From Podospora comata (Eukaryota; Ascomycota; Sordariomycetes; Sordariales; Podosporaceae), in assembly GCA_017354895.1 (NCBI GenBank), contig CP071498.1, positions 3,596,001 to 3,660,000 on the forward strand: a stretch of DNA of 64,000 bases, given 5' to 3'. Below the pieces are notes generated by a model. It was not told where the DNA came from, ran no database searches, and worked only from the letters and a program-made list of their open reading frames with translations. Of the stretch, positions 44,540 through 56,133 are shown one piece after another. Position 1 is the stretch's first letter. The number at the start of each line of letters is the position of its first letter. Position numbers and translations under genes: made by a program.

Positions 44540-46965
44540 TCAAGCAGGCAACCCGCGCTTCTCGCTCTCTGTAAAGAAGATAACCATGCGCCAAAGCTTC
44601 TTCACAAGATCTTCCGCGTCTTCATCCAGAGCCTCGCCAAGGGTCTCAACCAGCTCGGCTGGCTTCTGATGTTTGCGCAAGTGCTCCTCCACCACGTCCA
44701 CCAGGAACTGCTCTTGCACACCCAGAAACTCAACAACCTTCTTCTCAACAAAAGGCCTCAGCTTATCACGGATGATGCCTTCTTCCAAGTAGTCCCACTT
44801 GACATCCCAGGCCCACAAGCCTTCCTTGTCGACGGGAATTTCTTGAGCGAGCGCGCGGACAGCATTTGCAATGTCCTCCTCTGTCATGGCCTTGGTGTCG
44901 GTGATGGGCTCAAACTTGATGGGTATAAGGGTGCGCTTCGTAGTCTTGTCTTGTTCGTCATCGTCCAACAAGCCCTCCACCTCGGCAACAGTGCGCCGTG
45001 TAGTGGCAGCGCGCTGGGCAACCTTTTGAGCAGCAGCACCGAAAGAAATGGTAACTTTCTGCGGTGCTGCAGGGGCGGCCGCAGGGGCAGCAGGGCGATG
45101 GGCAGTCATCGCCTCAGCTTGGCGCTCGAGGAAGGAGTCAGCCATATCCCTGGCATGCTCCATATCGGCCTCAGCCTTGCGCAGCTCTTCCTGTTCCTGT
45201 CTTCGGTCCATCTCGTCGCGTGCCGCCTCCTGATTGCGGAACGCGGTCCGATCTCGGATCCATTGACTGTGATCGCGGTAGAAGAGGTGGACCTTGCGCG
45301 ATGCTTCCCTCTCGTCATCCCAGTTGTTTTCCTTATCCAACTGATCCTCTTTCCTCCTAGCAAAACCTTCTGTCTCAACCCTCTCACGCTCACGTTCTCT
45401 CTCCAAGGCAGCGGCGCGTTGTCGCTCACGATTAACCCACTTCCGCTCCGCCTCCAAGTAAGCTTTATCCTCCTCTGCGCGCTGCTTGGAAAGCTCGCGC
45501 TCGTAGAGCTCTTCGTCGTCGGCATCTGTATCGTCGTCATCTCGGAATTGCGGCCCGTGACCATTAGTGGTGCCTCCGTTCACAAAGTCAATGCCCCGGT
45601 TTTGCCCTCTGGGACCTGACGGCGCATTGGGTACACCACGTGGGCCAAGAGGAATGCTGTTGGAGTTGGCACCTGGCGGAGGAGAGTCAAGTCGAGATTT
45701 CCTCGGCGCGCCATTACGTTGCCTCTCTTGCTCCTCAAACTCTTCTTCTCTTCGAAGCCGTTCCAGATCGCGACGATTGCTCCGATCTCGGAAGGCAGCG
45801 ATTTCGGCGGCAACTGTAGCGCGCATTTCAGCTGGAATATCGGCGAGGTCATCCTCGGGCGCAATAGGGATATTGATCACTTCAATATTGTCGCCAATCC
45901 CATTCATGCCATTGCCCATGGCGGTATCTCCTTCAGCATCCCTGCCACCGCCAGCTCTGGGGTAGAACAGGTTCCGAATGAAATGTTTGAGAGATTGCCG
46001 AGCCTCGTACAACCTCGCGTCGTAGTTGGAGTCATCAGGGAGTGCTTCCTTCCAAGACTCAATGTACCTTTCGGTACTGGAGTCTACCACAACCTGCAAC
46101 TTGACTTTCTCAATGTCCTCGAATTTGTCGTCTTCGTCGGCGGGAGGGTTCTCGATCGGCGCTTGTTTCTTCACGGGTACCTCGACGTCTTTGAGTAACT
46201 CGACTGCGAGGGCAAGTGATTCAGGGTCTTCGTACTGAGCAAAACCAAACAAGTCCCCCTTGTGCTCTGACAGATGGGACTGAGCCGAGCCCCATCTTTG
46301 CACCCTGCCAACTGCGTTCAACAGCTTTTGAATTCCCTCTTCGCCGCCCACGCCACTCGGAATCTTGTGCACGAATATTGTTCGCAGTCGCTCCTCGGGG
46401 GTGGGTGGTACTAGTGACTGTATATTCTCTCTCATCTGCGCCCGGGATTGGTCGTGCCTGTCTGAACCAAGACCAGGTCTGGCTGATGTGGGGGTATGAG
46501 AATCTCTTCGATCGGTCAGAGATGCGCCAGGCTTGAGAGGCGGGACGGTGGGGCCGAGGCGAATCACCGGAGCGTTGAAGTTGATGTTGGGAAGATTGGG
46601 TGGTGGTTGAAAGGATGCAGGCAGGCCGCTTGGTCGATTAGCTTGAGCAGAGAGACTAGACTGCTGGACACCCGGGGGTGGTGCCATTCCAGGGGCAGAG
46701 GACATGCCTGGAGGGGGCCCTGGAGTAGATCGGTTAGCGACAGCGGAACATGAGGCTGAGGGACGACAGCATACCTAGACCGGGAGGTGGTGCCATTCCA
46801 GGAGCATGAGTAGCGCCCGGGAAGGCAGCATAGCTGGGAGGAGCGCCATAAGGCGGGGCTATAGAATAAGAAGTGTCAGCATCAGCTACCAAGAACGAGG
46901 CTGCGATGAAAGTTGAGGATCGCGGCGAGCAAGGCTGACCCACCTCCATAAGGATTGTATGCCAT
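44540..46965 (-). CDS. RBM25-like splicing factor (RRM plus C-terminal PWI domain)
   Basis: Three exons (46965-46944, 46858-46775, 46719-44540) give 761 residues starting MAYNPYGAPPYGAPP. The N-terminus is Pro/Gly/Met-rich with the phrase APGMAPPPG twice. A degenerate RRM starts at RLRTIFVHKIPSGVGGEEGI (about residue 145), with FGFAQYEDPESL as the RNP1 strand. A long charged Arg/Glu-rich coiled region follows (RRDLERLRREEEFEEQ, ALERERERERVETEG). The C-terminal PWI domain holds KEGLWAWDVKWDYLEEGIIR, the PWI-type fold that binds nucleic acid. This architecture is that of RBM25 and related U1 snRNP-linked splicing factors (Snu71-like in yeast). All joins keep frame. It diverges from the mitochondrial ribosomal gene 645 bases away. 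Confidence 0.88.
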
Positions 46966-47610
46966 CGCCGAGACGTGGCAGCGGGGTTGATATGAATGAA
47001 GCTGTGGTCTCGAGAGGTGTTCCTTGGATAATATTCTGGCTTGGCGCGACAATCGTGTGGTATTGTGATGGGAGCGTGGTGAATGATGTAGAGTTCGAAT
47101 TTGTTGTCTTGACAGCGACTGGCAAAAGTTCAACTCCAACGACCGACACAGCTAAGTGCACGGTCCATCGCCATGGCGGTACTTGGTACTTCTGGCCCAC
47201 CTTTGCAGAGTCTCAGCCACGTGACTTGGCAGTGAATGAAGTCAAGAATACCTCAATGGTTGCTCCAAAACTCCATTATCAAGAATATAAACGTCCTTCT
47301 GGATAGTTATCAAGATCTAAAAGCCAGTCCGGGAAGCATGTTTGAGGTGTGCTGCCTCTAGTAGGCTCTGACATGCAAAGTGGGAGAAACACCAGCCACA
47401 CATCAAACAACGACACCAGCCACAGCTACCAACCAATTCGGAGATAGCCGTGCCGAGCGCGCGACTTCAAGAAAATAATTCGAAACCTTTGACAATCCTG
47501 AGCACCTCAACGGCAGCGCCGCGGATATCCGTGATCAATTGCGTACGCTCTCTCTCTGTTGGATCCCTGCTTCGTCTGCCATAGATACTGACATTCCCTC
47601 CCTCAGAATC
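46966..47610. other. Divergent promoter between the RBM25-like and MRP21 genes
   Basis: No gene seen. A pyrimidine-rich tract and CAG just before 47607 could be the end of a leader intron of the ribosomal gene. Confidence 0.4.
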
Positions 47611-48333
47611 ATGGAGTTCCGCCCACTCGCCCAGATCTGCCGCACGGCAACATCATCATCAACCAAACCATCACCCCTCCTCCTCAACCTCACCCAAACC
47701 TCCCACTTCTCCACCGCCCGAGTGCTCCGTCAAGAAGCCACCGCTGCCGCCCCTTCACCATCCACCACCACCACCACCACTACCTCCCGCCCCCAACAAA
47801 AAATCCTCGGCCTCGCCTCCAAACTCAACCGCACCCCCGCCCCTAGACCACCCCCCCTCAAAGTCGACCCCTTGTTCGGTCCCTCCTCTTCCTCCTCCAC
47901 CGGCTCCCTCTCCACCTCCCGCTCCAGCCTCTTTAACCGCACCGTCGGCAAAAAGGAAACCCAAGTCTTCTCCGCCATCATCAACCGCGACGCCAAAGAG
48001 TCCCTCAGCAAAGAATCCAGCGGCACCCTCTCCAACCTGACCACCGCCTTGTTCATGACAAACGCCGGCCTCCAAACCCCCGACATCCGTCTCCGTCCTA
48101 CCAGCGGCCGTACCGTCCCCGTCAAGAGCAACGATCCCGCCAGAGCGTTCAAGGTGCTCAACGCGCTGTGCAGACACAATAACTTGGCGAACACGGTCAG
48201 GGAGCAGAGGTTCCATGAGCGGCCGGCGCTCAAGAGGAAGAGGAAGCTGAGGGAGAGGTGGAGGACGAGGTTCAAGGATGGGTTTGTGGCGGTTATCGAC
48301 CGGACGATGGAGTTGAGGAAGCAGGGGTGGTAA
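47611..48333 (+). CDS. mrp21: Mitochondrial small-subunit ribosomal protein bS21m
   Basis: Single exon, 240 residues from MEFRPLAQICRTA. The first about 40 residues are Ser/Thr/Arg-rich and free of acidic residues, a mitochondrial presequence. A Ser/Thr/Pro-rich linker follows. The last 70 residues are the bS21 domain: DPARAFKVLNALCRHNNLANTVR and a dense basic helix RPALKRKRKLRERWRTRFKDGF. Bacterial S21 is about 70 residues; long N-terminal extensions are usual in fungal MRP21. The upstream in-frame start at 47539 is not an ATG and is not needed. Confidence 0.88.
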   Translation: MEFRPLAQICRTATSSSTKPSPLLLNLTQTSHFSTARVLRQEATAAAPSPSTTTTTTTSRPQQKILGLASKLNRTPAPRPPPLKVDPLFGPSSSSSTGSLSTSRSSLFNRTVGKKETQVFSAIINRDAKESLSKESSGTLSNLTTALFMTNAGLQTPDIRLRPTSGRTVPVKSNDPARAFKVLNALCRHNNLANTVREQRFHERPALKRKRKLRERWRTRFKDGFVAVIDRTMELRKQGW

Positions 48334-48552
48334 GGGCAGGACTGAAGGAAGGGGTGGGTGGGGAGGGGTGTAGATCTTGTAACAACAATAATCACGAGAG
48401 GTCACAAAAATAGACTGTGTTTGGTATTTTTCTTTCTGGTATTATGTATCATCTGCCTTGGCCTTTCGCTGCCCATCTTGGGAGGGGTATACAAACTGCA
48501 AGATATGCAAACTGCAAACCTCAAAAAAACAACATCCATCCCATCGCTATAC

Positions 48553-50952
48553 CTAAAAATCACTCACAGCCCAATTCCTTCCCCTCATTACCGGCGTGCC
48601 CACCGGACTCGTCGCAATCTTCGGTCTGCTCATAAACACCGCCTCATAATCATCCTCCTTCCCCTCATTAATCAACTCCTCGGCAATCAACAGCGTGGTG
48701 TTTCCCTCATCCTGATAACTATCCTCTCCTTCCTCATCCAACGAAGAAAAATATGCACTCCTCGGTCTTCCTCCCTGATTCTGGGGAGTGGCGGGCGCCG
48801 CTTTGGCCTGCCGGAGGGATCTCCTCCGCTCAATCTGAGCCTTTTGCTTGACGGCTTCAAAATTGGCCATGGAGCGGCGGGTGCGGGAAACGAGGTCTTC
48901 GTAGCCGTTTGTGCCTGTCGGTGGGGAGGGAGGGGTGATAGAAGGAGGTTGGGGTTGCTTTTGCGGTTCGGGGGCCGGGGAGTCAAGGAGGAGGTCGTCG
49001 TCTTCGGTGGAGACACGCAGGTTGGCGTGGGAGGTGCGCCGGGCCATGGAGAGGCGGGTTCGTTCGGCTAGGGAGAGGGTGTGCCTGCTTCGCTTGATCG
49101 GGGAGGGGGAGGCGTTGCTGACGGAGGCGAGGATTTGGTCGGCCATTTCCTGGGTTGGAGATGGCAACTCTTCTGGCGAGGAGGGAAGTTCGGGGGAGAG
49201 TTGTGGCGCAGGTAAAACGGTATTCCGTGTTGGGGTTAGGACCGGCTTGGGTGGTGAACTGAGACGCCTTCGTGGGCTCTGAGTGGGTGTGGGTGTCTGG
49301 GTAGGTTCCCGTCTTCTTGGTGATGGTGTATTCGATTTGATGGTGGCTGACCGGCGGAGAGCGTGACGGGAGGGTGTTGTTGGGATTTCATTCACGTCAA
49401 TTTCATCGTGGTAAAACGACTGTGCCTTTCGAAGAACCGGCTCAAACACCGGCTCGAGCTTGATCGGGTCCCGGCGCGGAGGTGATGGGCGGACCGCGAT
49501 TGGCGTTGGCTCATGGTCGCTAATGTCTGAGATCTCCTCGCTCTCGGACTCGACAACGCCGTCCAAATCTAATGGCGGGACTGCCGTGGGCACTTGTTGG
49601 AAGAAGGATGGAATGTGGGGCGCGCTGGGAGTAATGCCATCCAACTCGGCCTTGAGATTCGAAATCAACTTCTCGTACTCGTGATCGAAATCGCTCGCCC
49701 TGCTTGACGCCAGCTTCTTTGTGCTTGCCCGCCCGATATGGAGGGTCTCGTGTCCTCGCAATCCAAGATCAATACCCCTTGGTCGTTCCTGTGCTCCAGC
49801 CTGTCGTGTGGTAGACCCTGATGCGGTGTCCCCAAACATCCTCTGGCGGAAGCCCTGCCACCTTTCCAGCCTCTCCCTCTGGCTTCTAACACGGTCGTCG
49901 AGCTGTTCCAGCAACCCAGGCTCTTTTTCGTCCAGCTCAGCCAACCGATCAGATTGAACCCTCCTCCAAATCCTGTCAAAGGGCGCTGACAAGACTCCAT
50001 CTCTCTGGGCCTGGCTGTCCCCATGCAGGAGCGTCTCCATCCAGCGCTCGCTTCCCGTCCAGTTGTTCCTAACAGTCTTCCATACATCTCGTCTGGTCTG
50101 TTCAGGCACTCCTTCCTCGCCGTCGTCGTCTTGGTCTTGCTGTTGCCTCCGCCTGCGTGCAATGCCTCGTTCTTTGTCTGCCAATAATTCGGCAAAGCTG
50201 TTGAATCTCTTTCTCAATGCATTCTTTTCGTCCAATGTTCTTTGCAAAGAGACCCTATGCGCCACGACCAACACCGTCAGCTCTGTCTTGTCCCCAGAAT
50301 AGCCCATATTCTCCAGCGCCAGTGCTTGAGCCAGTGGTGGACTCATTGGGTCGCGCGAGTTGAGCTGCCTCTCCGCGACGACTTTCTTCAAGACGACCGA
50401 CGAGAATACCGCCAAGACCTCTTCCAGCCTCTCGCCCTTGCACTCGTCCAGCATCGTCTTGCGCACCACGGCATCTCTTCCCAGGACCCCATTCTTCTTG
50501 GCTTGTTCCAATTGTCTCAGCAAGGCGGCGCGCAGGTTCAGCGACTGAACCTGGTCGTTCGGAGGGAAGAATGGAAGCAATTTGTTTCTTGTTTCATCCC
50601 TGTCGTAGAGAGCGAAGAGGTGGTACAGGGCCCATTCGACGCATTGGGTGCGCTTCTTCTGTCCGCCGGCATCTTTGGCGTTGAATGTAGAGGGAGAGAT
50701 ACCGGGCCAGTCAGGCGAAAGGTCTAGGTCGAGGAGGCGGAGGTTCGTCAGAAACAGCGAGACGTTGGAGATGGAGGTCGGTGAAGCGACAACGGGCAAC
50801 GAGGCTGATGGGTGCTGGGGCGGCGGGGCAGCTGGGGCAGTCCCACGGATTGAATTCAAGGTCGTCGAGGGAGGCGGTTTGCTAAGATGGGAGAGCGCAC
50901 GGGTCGAGCGAGTGCCGGTGGCAATGGATGTGGTCGAGGTAAGGTTCGCCAT
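48553..50952 (-). CDS. HAUS augmin-like complex subunit 6 homologue
   Basis: Single exon, 799 residues from MANLTSTTSIATGT. The N-terminal third (about residues 60-290) matches the HAUS6 N-terminal domain: VSLFLTNLRLLDLDL, FNAKDAGGQKKRTQCVEWALYHLF, LNLRAALLRQLEQAKKNGVLGRDAVVRKTMLDECKG... in pattern. A coiled part with RTLDEKNALRKRFNSF follows. The C-terminal half is disordered, with many Ser/Thr-Pro sites and PSPRRR motifs, as expected for a mitotic substrate of proline-directed kinases. Augmin recruits gamma-tubulin to existing microtubules for branching. The longer in-frame start at 51183 adds an Arg-rich segment and is less likely. Filamentous ascomycetes carry augmin, unlike yeasts. Confidence 0.8.
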   Translation of the reverse strand: MANLTSTTSIATGTRSTRALSHLSKPPPSTTLNSIRGTAPAAPPPQHPSASLPVVASPTSISNVSLFLTNLRLLDLDLSPDWPGISPSTFNAKDAGGQKKRTQCVEWALYHLFALYDRDETRNKLLPFFPPNDQVQSLNLRAALLRQLEQAKKNGVLGRDAVVRKTMLDECKGERLEEVLAVFSSVVLKKVVAERQLNSRDPMSPPLAQALALENMGYSGDKTELTVLVVAHRVSLQRTLDEKNALRKRFNSFAELLADKERGIARRRRQQQDQDDDGEEGVPEQTRRDVWKTVRNNWTGSERWMETLLHGDSQAQRDGVLSAPFDRIWRRVQSDRLAELDEKEPGLLEQLDDRVRSQRERLERWQGFRQRMFGDTASGSTTRQAGAQERPRGIDLGLRGHETLHIGRASTKKLASSRASDFDHEYEKLISNLKAELDGITPSAPHIPSFFQQVPTAVPPLDLDGVVESESEEISDISDHEPTPIAVRPSPPRRDPIKLEPVFEPVLRKAQSFYHDEIDVNEIPTTPSRHALRRSATIKSNTPSPRRREPTQTPTPTQSPRRRLSSPPKPVLTPTRNTVLPAPQLSPELPSSPEELPSPTQEMADQILASVSNASPSPIKRSRHTLSLAERTRLSMARRTSHANLRVSTEDDDLLLDSPAPEPQKQPQPPSITPPSPPTGTNGYEDLVSRTRRSMANFEAVKQKAQIERRRSLRQAKAAPATPQNQGGRPRSAYFSSLDEEGEDSYQDEGNTTLLIAEELINEGKEDDYEAVFMSRPKIATSPVGTPVMRGRNWAVSDF

Positions 50953-51977
50953 GGCTGGAGCATCTTCTTCTCTAACACCAACTTTGCAAGATTCCGGGTT
51001 CGCTGATGACTGGGCTAGTCCAGTCAGTGAATTGGGGACTGCGCAACCAGTCGCAAACAGAGGAAAACGAGTGACGGTTCCAGAGCGTCGTCTGGGAAAG
51101 AGAGACAGGGCAAACTTCAGGCGGTCAAGAGGCAGAACAGCTGGCAATTGCACACACACAATGGACACACGTGGACGGCGCATTCGGCAACACCAAAGCT
51201 CCCTCGATCATGCACGTTGCGGGTGGTAAACAGTCCAAGTGGGGCCGCTCGAGTCGCATGCGCTAGCCAACAGCACTGCCAGCGATTGGCCCCGTTGCCA
51301 GGGGCACTCAGGGTTAGGGTACATGATCAGTCATGCTTCCAACTTGCTCTGTCTCAACATGCATCAACATTCACAGGGCCCAAGTTGGCCATTTGTTCGG
51401 CCAGATATTTGAACCTACTTGAGTTCCGGCTACTTGAGACACCAAGGTACCCATCATGTCGCCAACAAACTTGAGCTCAAGTTTCGAGTGGGGTTCCTTG
51501 GATTCAACGCCTCCCCATTACCAAGAGGACGATGGACCAACAAAGTCATTTACGGATAACAGGGGATGAGGCCTGCTTAATAATACCTAACGCAATGTCT
51601 TATTGTACTTGGTGGTTTCTGTAAACCCCTCAGGGTTCTTTCCTGGCCCTCTTGCGTCATCGTCCTCCCCCTTGCCATTGATACCAGAGGACCAAGGCGT
51701 TGGACGCTGAATAGGGGCCTTTTGTTTATTGTTCACATTGTTCAGGCAGCGTCCTTTTCACAATGACCATGAAGCAGAGCTCGCCGCCAAGAATTCGCTG
51801 CACTACACTCCGCCCTTCTCCTTCATATCTCTTCCGATTTTCGCCAAAAATCACAACAACCATCAACAGGTCACCCCAGTTCCATGAACCAGTAAACCTC
51901 TCTCTTGTTGTATCTTCACACTCAGTGACTGACAGTTCTCGCATAATTTCGCGATTTACACTGTGTGAACAAGAGCC
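50953..51977. other. Intergenic between divergent HAUS6 and the DUF6604 relic
   Basis: No gene seen. A short telobox-like AGGGTTAGGGT lies at about 51310-51320, 360 bases upstream of the HAUS6 start. Confidence 0.4.
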
Positions 51978-54617
51978 ATGGCCGCTCGCCACGACTATCT
52001 CGCCTACAAGCACGACGCCAGCTTGCTTCTTCGCTGGATGATACAGACCTCCAACAACATCATCAAAGCACGCAAGGCTGAAATTGCCGAACTCCAGTCG
52101 CACGAACTCAACAAGACGGGTCAAGTTAGGGTCGATGAGATCGTCCCGTTGTGCCGACTCATTGCCAAGCATGTCACCAACGTCTCACCATCAATTTACC
52201 GACTCTTTTAGTCCATAATTGATGCCCGGACCGCCAGTTATTCAATGTTCCAGAGGGTCGTGATCCATACTCAAGACAAAAATGTTGAGAAATGCAATTC
52301 TACCCACAAGTTCTTCATCGACACCCTCGTAGCGGTCTTGGAGGCCCTCGGAAGTACGCCTTCGAAGCCGGGGGCAAGCCAGAATGCGGATCATGGTACT
52401 TCATCAGTTAGCAAAGAGGAGGTCGAGCAGCTCATCTCCGCCAATAGATTTGTCCCTCTCCAGAATGGCGAGATAGATGGGTCTAGCGACAAGGAGGTCC
52501 CACAACAGTCATCGACGACCCAACCACGCCAACAAGCCCGTCCTGGTAGAGCAAAGAAGGGCAAGAAAGGCAAGAAGCACAACCACAAACGCCCAGAGCC
52601 TTCCGTCTCAGAAGAAGATCCCGTCAATCTTTCACTGGAGGATTACAAGCTCATTGAAGAAAAAGTTTCGGAATGGGGGTACATGTGGGCTGCATCCGAT
52701 TTGGCCCGAAACTGGATACAGCTTCGCCGCTCTCTTCAAGAGGTTTGGCGAGATGTCGCATACAACCACCTCAACATTGCTATTGGCGGCACGCTCTCCA
52801 ACTCCGTCATTGCCATGATCCAACGACGTTCAAGAGCGATATTTGTTAATTTTCCCGACCATGATTCATATGGCAGCATCATGAACGTAGTCACCTGGGG
52901 GTTGCCTTATGAATTGCAAGGCAAAATGTTATCACACTTGTGGTCGTTGCCCCATTCCGACCAGACAACTTTACGCCTTCCAAAGAGATATGTGTTGATG
53001 CCAAAGAGCAGTTGATGGCCTATTCCTACAACTATCTCGTCGAATCCATCACTGATTTCCAACACACTCGCTCTGGCAAGCCAACCAAGCGCATGCTCGC
53101 CGAACTTGACAGCTGGGACCCCAACCTCAGCCTCCAGACGGCGACAAAAGAGGAGTGCCTGCTGTAGGTCCTTGGGTTTCAGGGGTTCTCAGCCTTCGTC
53201 ACCTCCCTCGCTATGCAAAACCCAGGAACCCACTTCCGCCACAAGATCCTCCCTCATCAAGTGTTTCAGCTGCAGCTGATCATGGACTCCATGACTATAT
53301 CCCGAGGATGGGCCCAAAGTTTTCTTGGAGGGGATACGCTCGCACCACCAGCGGATCCCAAGCTCCAAAAAGAAGCATCGAGTTTGGATAACTTGATAGA
53401 AGGTCTCCATGAGTTTCTTGGACAGTCCAAGCACGCCAATGGATCAACTATAGCTCATTCACGACTTATCCAAACACATGAAAACGGACTTTGGGCCTAC
53501 TCGCCCTTTCTTTGCGGTGTCAGCTTAAGTGAAGGACTGGAACTGACTTACCGAGTCATAATGGGACTTTGGGACCGGAGTCCAGGACCCATCGTTCTTG
53601 TCCATCTGCACAACATAGTGTGCCGAAAAGACTACCTCAAAGAGCCCCTGGATACGCTCCGTCTGGTGGAGTCTCAGTTTGCACGATGCCTGTTTCCTGA
53701 TGGCAAGGCCCCGACTTTCCACTTTCACAGGGCGCTGCAGCGGATGGTCCAACAGTTCGTCACACACGATTCCCACCGTGTTGAATGCTTGAGGGCACAC
53801 CACCAAAGGCTGCTGAGCCAATGGCCGAACGAAGATATTGATCTTCATGCACAGCTTGACGGTGGGGCTTGCAAAATCTCCAACGAGAAATCGGATTTGG
53901 TGCTGTACAGAGAGGCGAAATGGGATCTTGATCGCATCCATGATCGGGATCTCAAACTGCATTCGCTCCTCTCAAGAGCGTGGCTGTATCACATGAACAG
54001 ATTCCTGGATCCATCCATCGGGTAGCAGCGGCTCCGTGATACTGAGCTGTAGAGACGATTCAGCCACATTGGCATGAGTGAGGAGAAAGTTGCTCACTTC
54101 GTCCCCGAAACTGTCGTGCCAGCCAAAGTTGACCGAAGCATGAGCAATGCCAGTCGTCACACTGACGATTACCAGCCCAAAACACTATCAAAAGAGGACT
54201 TATTGGAAAATTGTGCAGGTGGATATCACCAATGATCTCTTGAGCACTCAGCCTTTCTCGGGCTTAAATTACCTTGCAGTACATGTATCATGCTATTTGT
54301 TGTTTAGGGAAATCTACACGACACTCAACGAAAGGCGGAACAAAACGTGGATGGCGGTCAAGAGTTCTTGGAGGCCAGGTAGCGAGAGACTCGCATTGCC
54401 GCTGGTTTTCAGGGTGTTGAAGATGGGGGATCGGGATGAAGAGTGTCTACAAATCATAGCTGAGGCATTCGACCCTTGTCGCAACAGGGCCAGTCCTAGA
54501 GCGCATATTTACTGGGATCGCCTCCTTCTTGCTGATGAGGAGGGTGAGCCGAAGAAAGGCCAATTGAATGCCGATGGAGATGGCTTGATTGATAATGGTG
54601 CCTATTGTGTCATGTAA
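51978..54617 (+). pseudogene. Decayed DUF6604-type fungal gene
   Basis: One protein can be followed across the region. It starts ARHDYLAYKHDASLLLRWMIQ (the DUF6604 opening) and continues VDEIVPLCRLIAKHV, IIDARTASYSMFQRVV, a Lys-rich linker (KKGKKGKKHNHKR), EWGYMWAASDLARNWIQ, AHSRLIQTHENGLWAYSP, and near the end STQPFSGLNYLAVHVSCYLLF. It is interrupted by in-frame TAG codons at 52209, 53165, 54023 and 54065 or so. Frame changes lie near 52935 (frame 3 to 2) and near 54210 (back to frame 3). At the first two stops the text continues as if TAG replaced a Gln codon (YRLF-SIIDAR, ECLL-VLGFQ). A C-to-T change at CpA gives exactly CAG to TAG. An 85-base intron could hide the first stop but would cut out conserved sequence. 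Original length was about 870 residues. DUF6604 proteins are fungal-specific and of unknown function. Confidence 0.75.
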
Positions 54618-56133
54618 TATGGGTCGACATCGCATCAAGAGGTAGAGGAGAAATATTGGGCAAGGATTCACCCTAAACCCCATTATGATCCCATAGACCT
54701 TCCACCAAACCTCTTTAATCCTCACAACACCCCTTTCTCTAACGACAACTCCATAAAAGCAACTCCTGTCATCCGCTTGTCAGCCTCAATCTTCCCAGGC
54801 AACATACCCCGATTAATCACCCCCCTACCTAAACAGCTCCCATAAAAACACACAAATCCGAAATCAGGCTCGGGCAAGGAAGTAAACTGCCCCAAAAAGG
54901 AACATAAGCCACATACCGAAAGTCAGTCTCATCAATCGGCACCGGGCACAATGATCTTATATTCTTGCATCCTCTACCAAGCCACACATTTACGGTACAG
55001 TCAATGTCATAAACCAACAAAATTCTTGTCTTTTGTAAGCTAACAAGGTGGGTATAGATGATTCAAGACAAAAGCCAAACAAAACAAAACCCCCTTTTAC
55101 CCCTGACAGGCTGGGTGTGGGCCCCACTTTTCCCTGACCATCACCTTAACTTACATATAAGGTACAATAATTTCCTCCCGATACTACAACATTCTTCCAA
55201 CCGAGTTTTCTTGCACCGTTCCCATTTCTTTCAATCGACATTGGGCTTTTCAGGGTTTTAAGGATTGGTCCTTTGTGGGGAGATAAACCCCTTGCCTTGG
55301 CCCGTGGCCAAGGACGTCTTTCTGGTACGACACTCTGTCCTCCTAGGAATTATTTGTCTAAGAAATTTCCTCAGAAGAGGAGGGAGAGGCTCCATAAGGC
55401 TCCATGGCATAGGGTTGTTCAACCATCCGCCAGTGTCGGCCCATGACCAACTCGTAAAACGACTCGAATGGTGCCAGTCTCGTGATGAAGTCTGGTTCTT
55501 CGTTTGATCTAGCAACCGATGATCGTTCGTTCACCGGGGTCGGCTCATCCATCGAGTCATGGCTCATTCACGGGGTTTGCTTCTTGAGGAGGGTCGTGAC
55601 TGGTACTTCCTCGGGCAATGTTTGCTCGGCCAGTGTTGTGGACGGCAATTTATGATATGCCCACAGTCTTGCAGCTGGTTCGGCGCTGGCGTTGTTGTTG
55701 CAGTAATTATTGTTCCAGTGGTTACCGTCATCATAACTTGGCGCAGAATCATGGAGAGGCCACATCGCGGCGCTCACCCTATCCACCCCATGCCAGAACC
55801 GGTTCCGCCAACTCTATACCCCCCCTCCTTTTCCCACTCTTAGCTTGGATTCCTCTGACCAAAAGAGCAAGGGTCTCACCCAAAGCCACACACAACTCCG
55901 TCCCTCATCTCGTCAAGTCCATCCCAGATCTGTGTACCCCGGTGGAAGAAGCTCCAGATAGCCTCAGCCTGGCAGCGATAACTCCCAAATCTCACCACCA
56001 TTTTCCTAATCGGCAACTTTCTCCGTGGTTGAACCCCCACCCCCCCCGATGAGCCCCCAAGGCTGACTTTCCTCCCAAGCCTCCACCTACCCAGCTCCTA
56101 CACCGGCGGCTAAACAACCGTGCCAGCCATCTA
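54618..56133. other. Stretch without a confident gene; weak coding signs on the minus strand
   Basis: On the minus strand, 55786-55358 is one frame of 143 codons broken by a single TGA at 55570-55568. It reads protein-like text on both sides (EPDFITRLAPFESFYELVM, WRMVEQPYAMEPYG). The plus strand frame 55559-55843 holds a hydrophobic helix (GAGVVVAVIIVPVVTVIITW) followed by a proline-rich tail. Both cannot easily be real. Neither is recognised. Confidence 0.25.

Noticed and set aside
52127-52211. Intron GTTAGG...TTTTAG hiding the first stop of the DUF6604 gene
   Set aside because: It would delete VDEIVPLCRLIAKHV, which reads as conserved domain sequence, and the later stops and frame changes remain.
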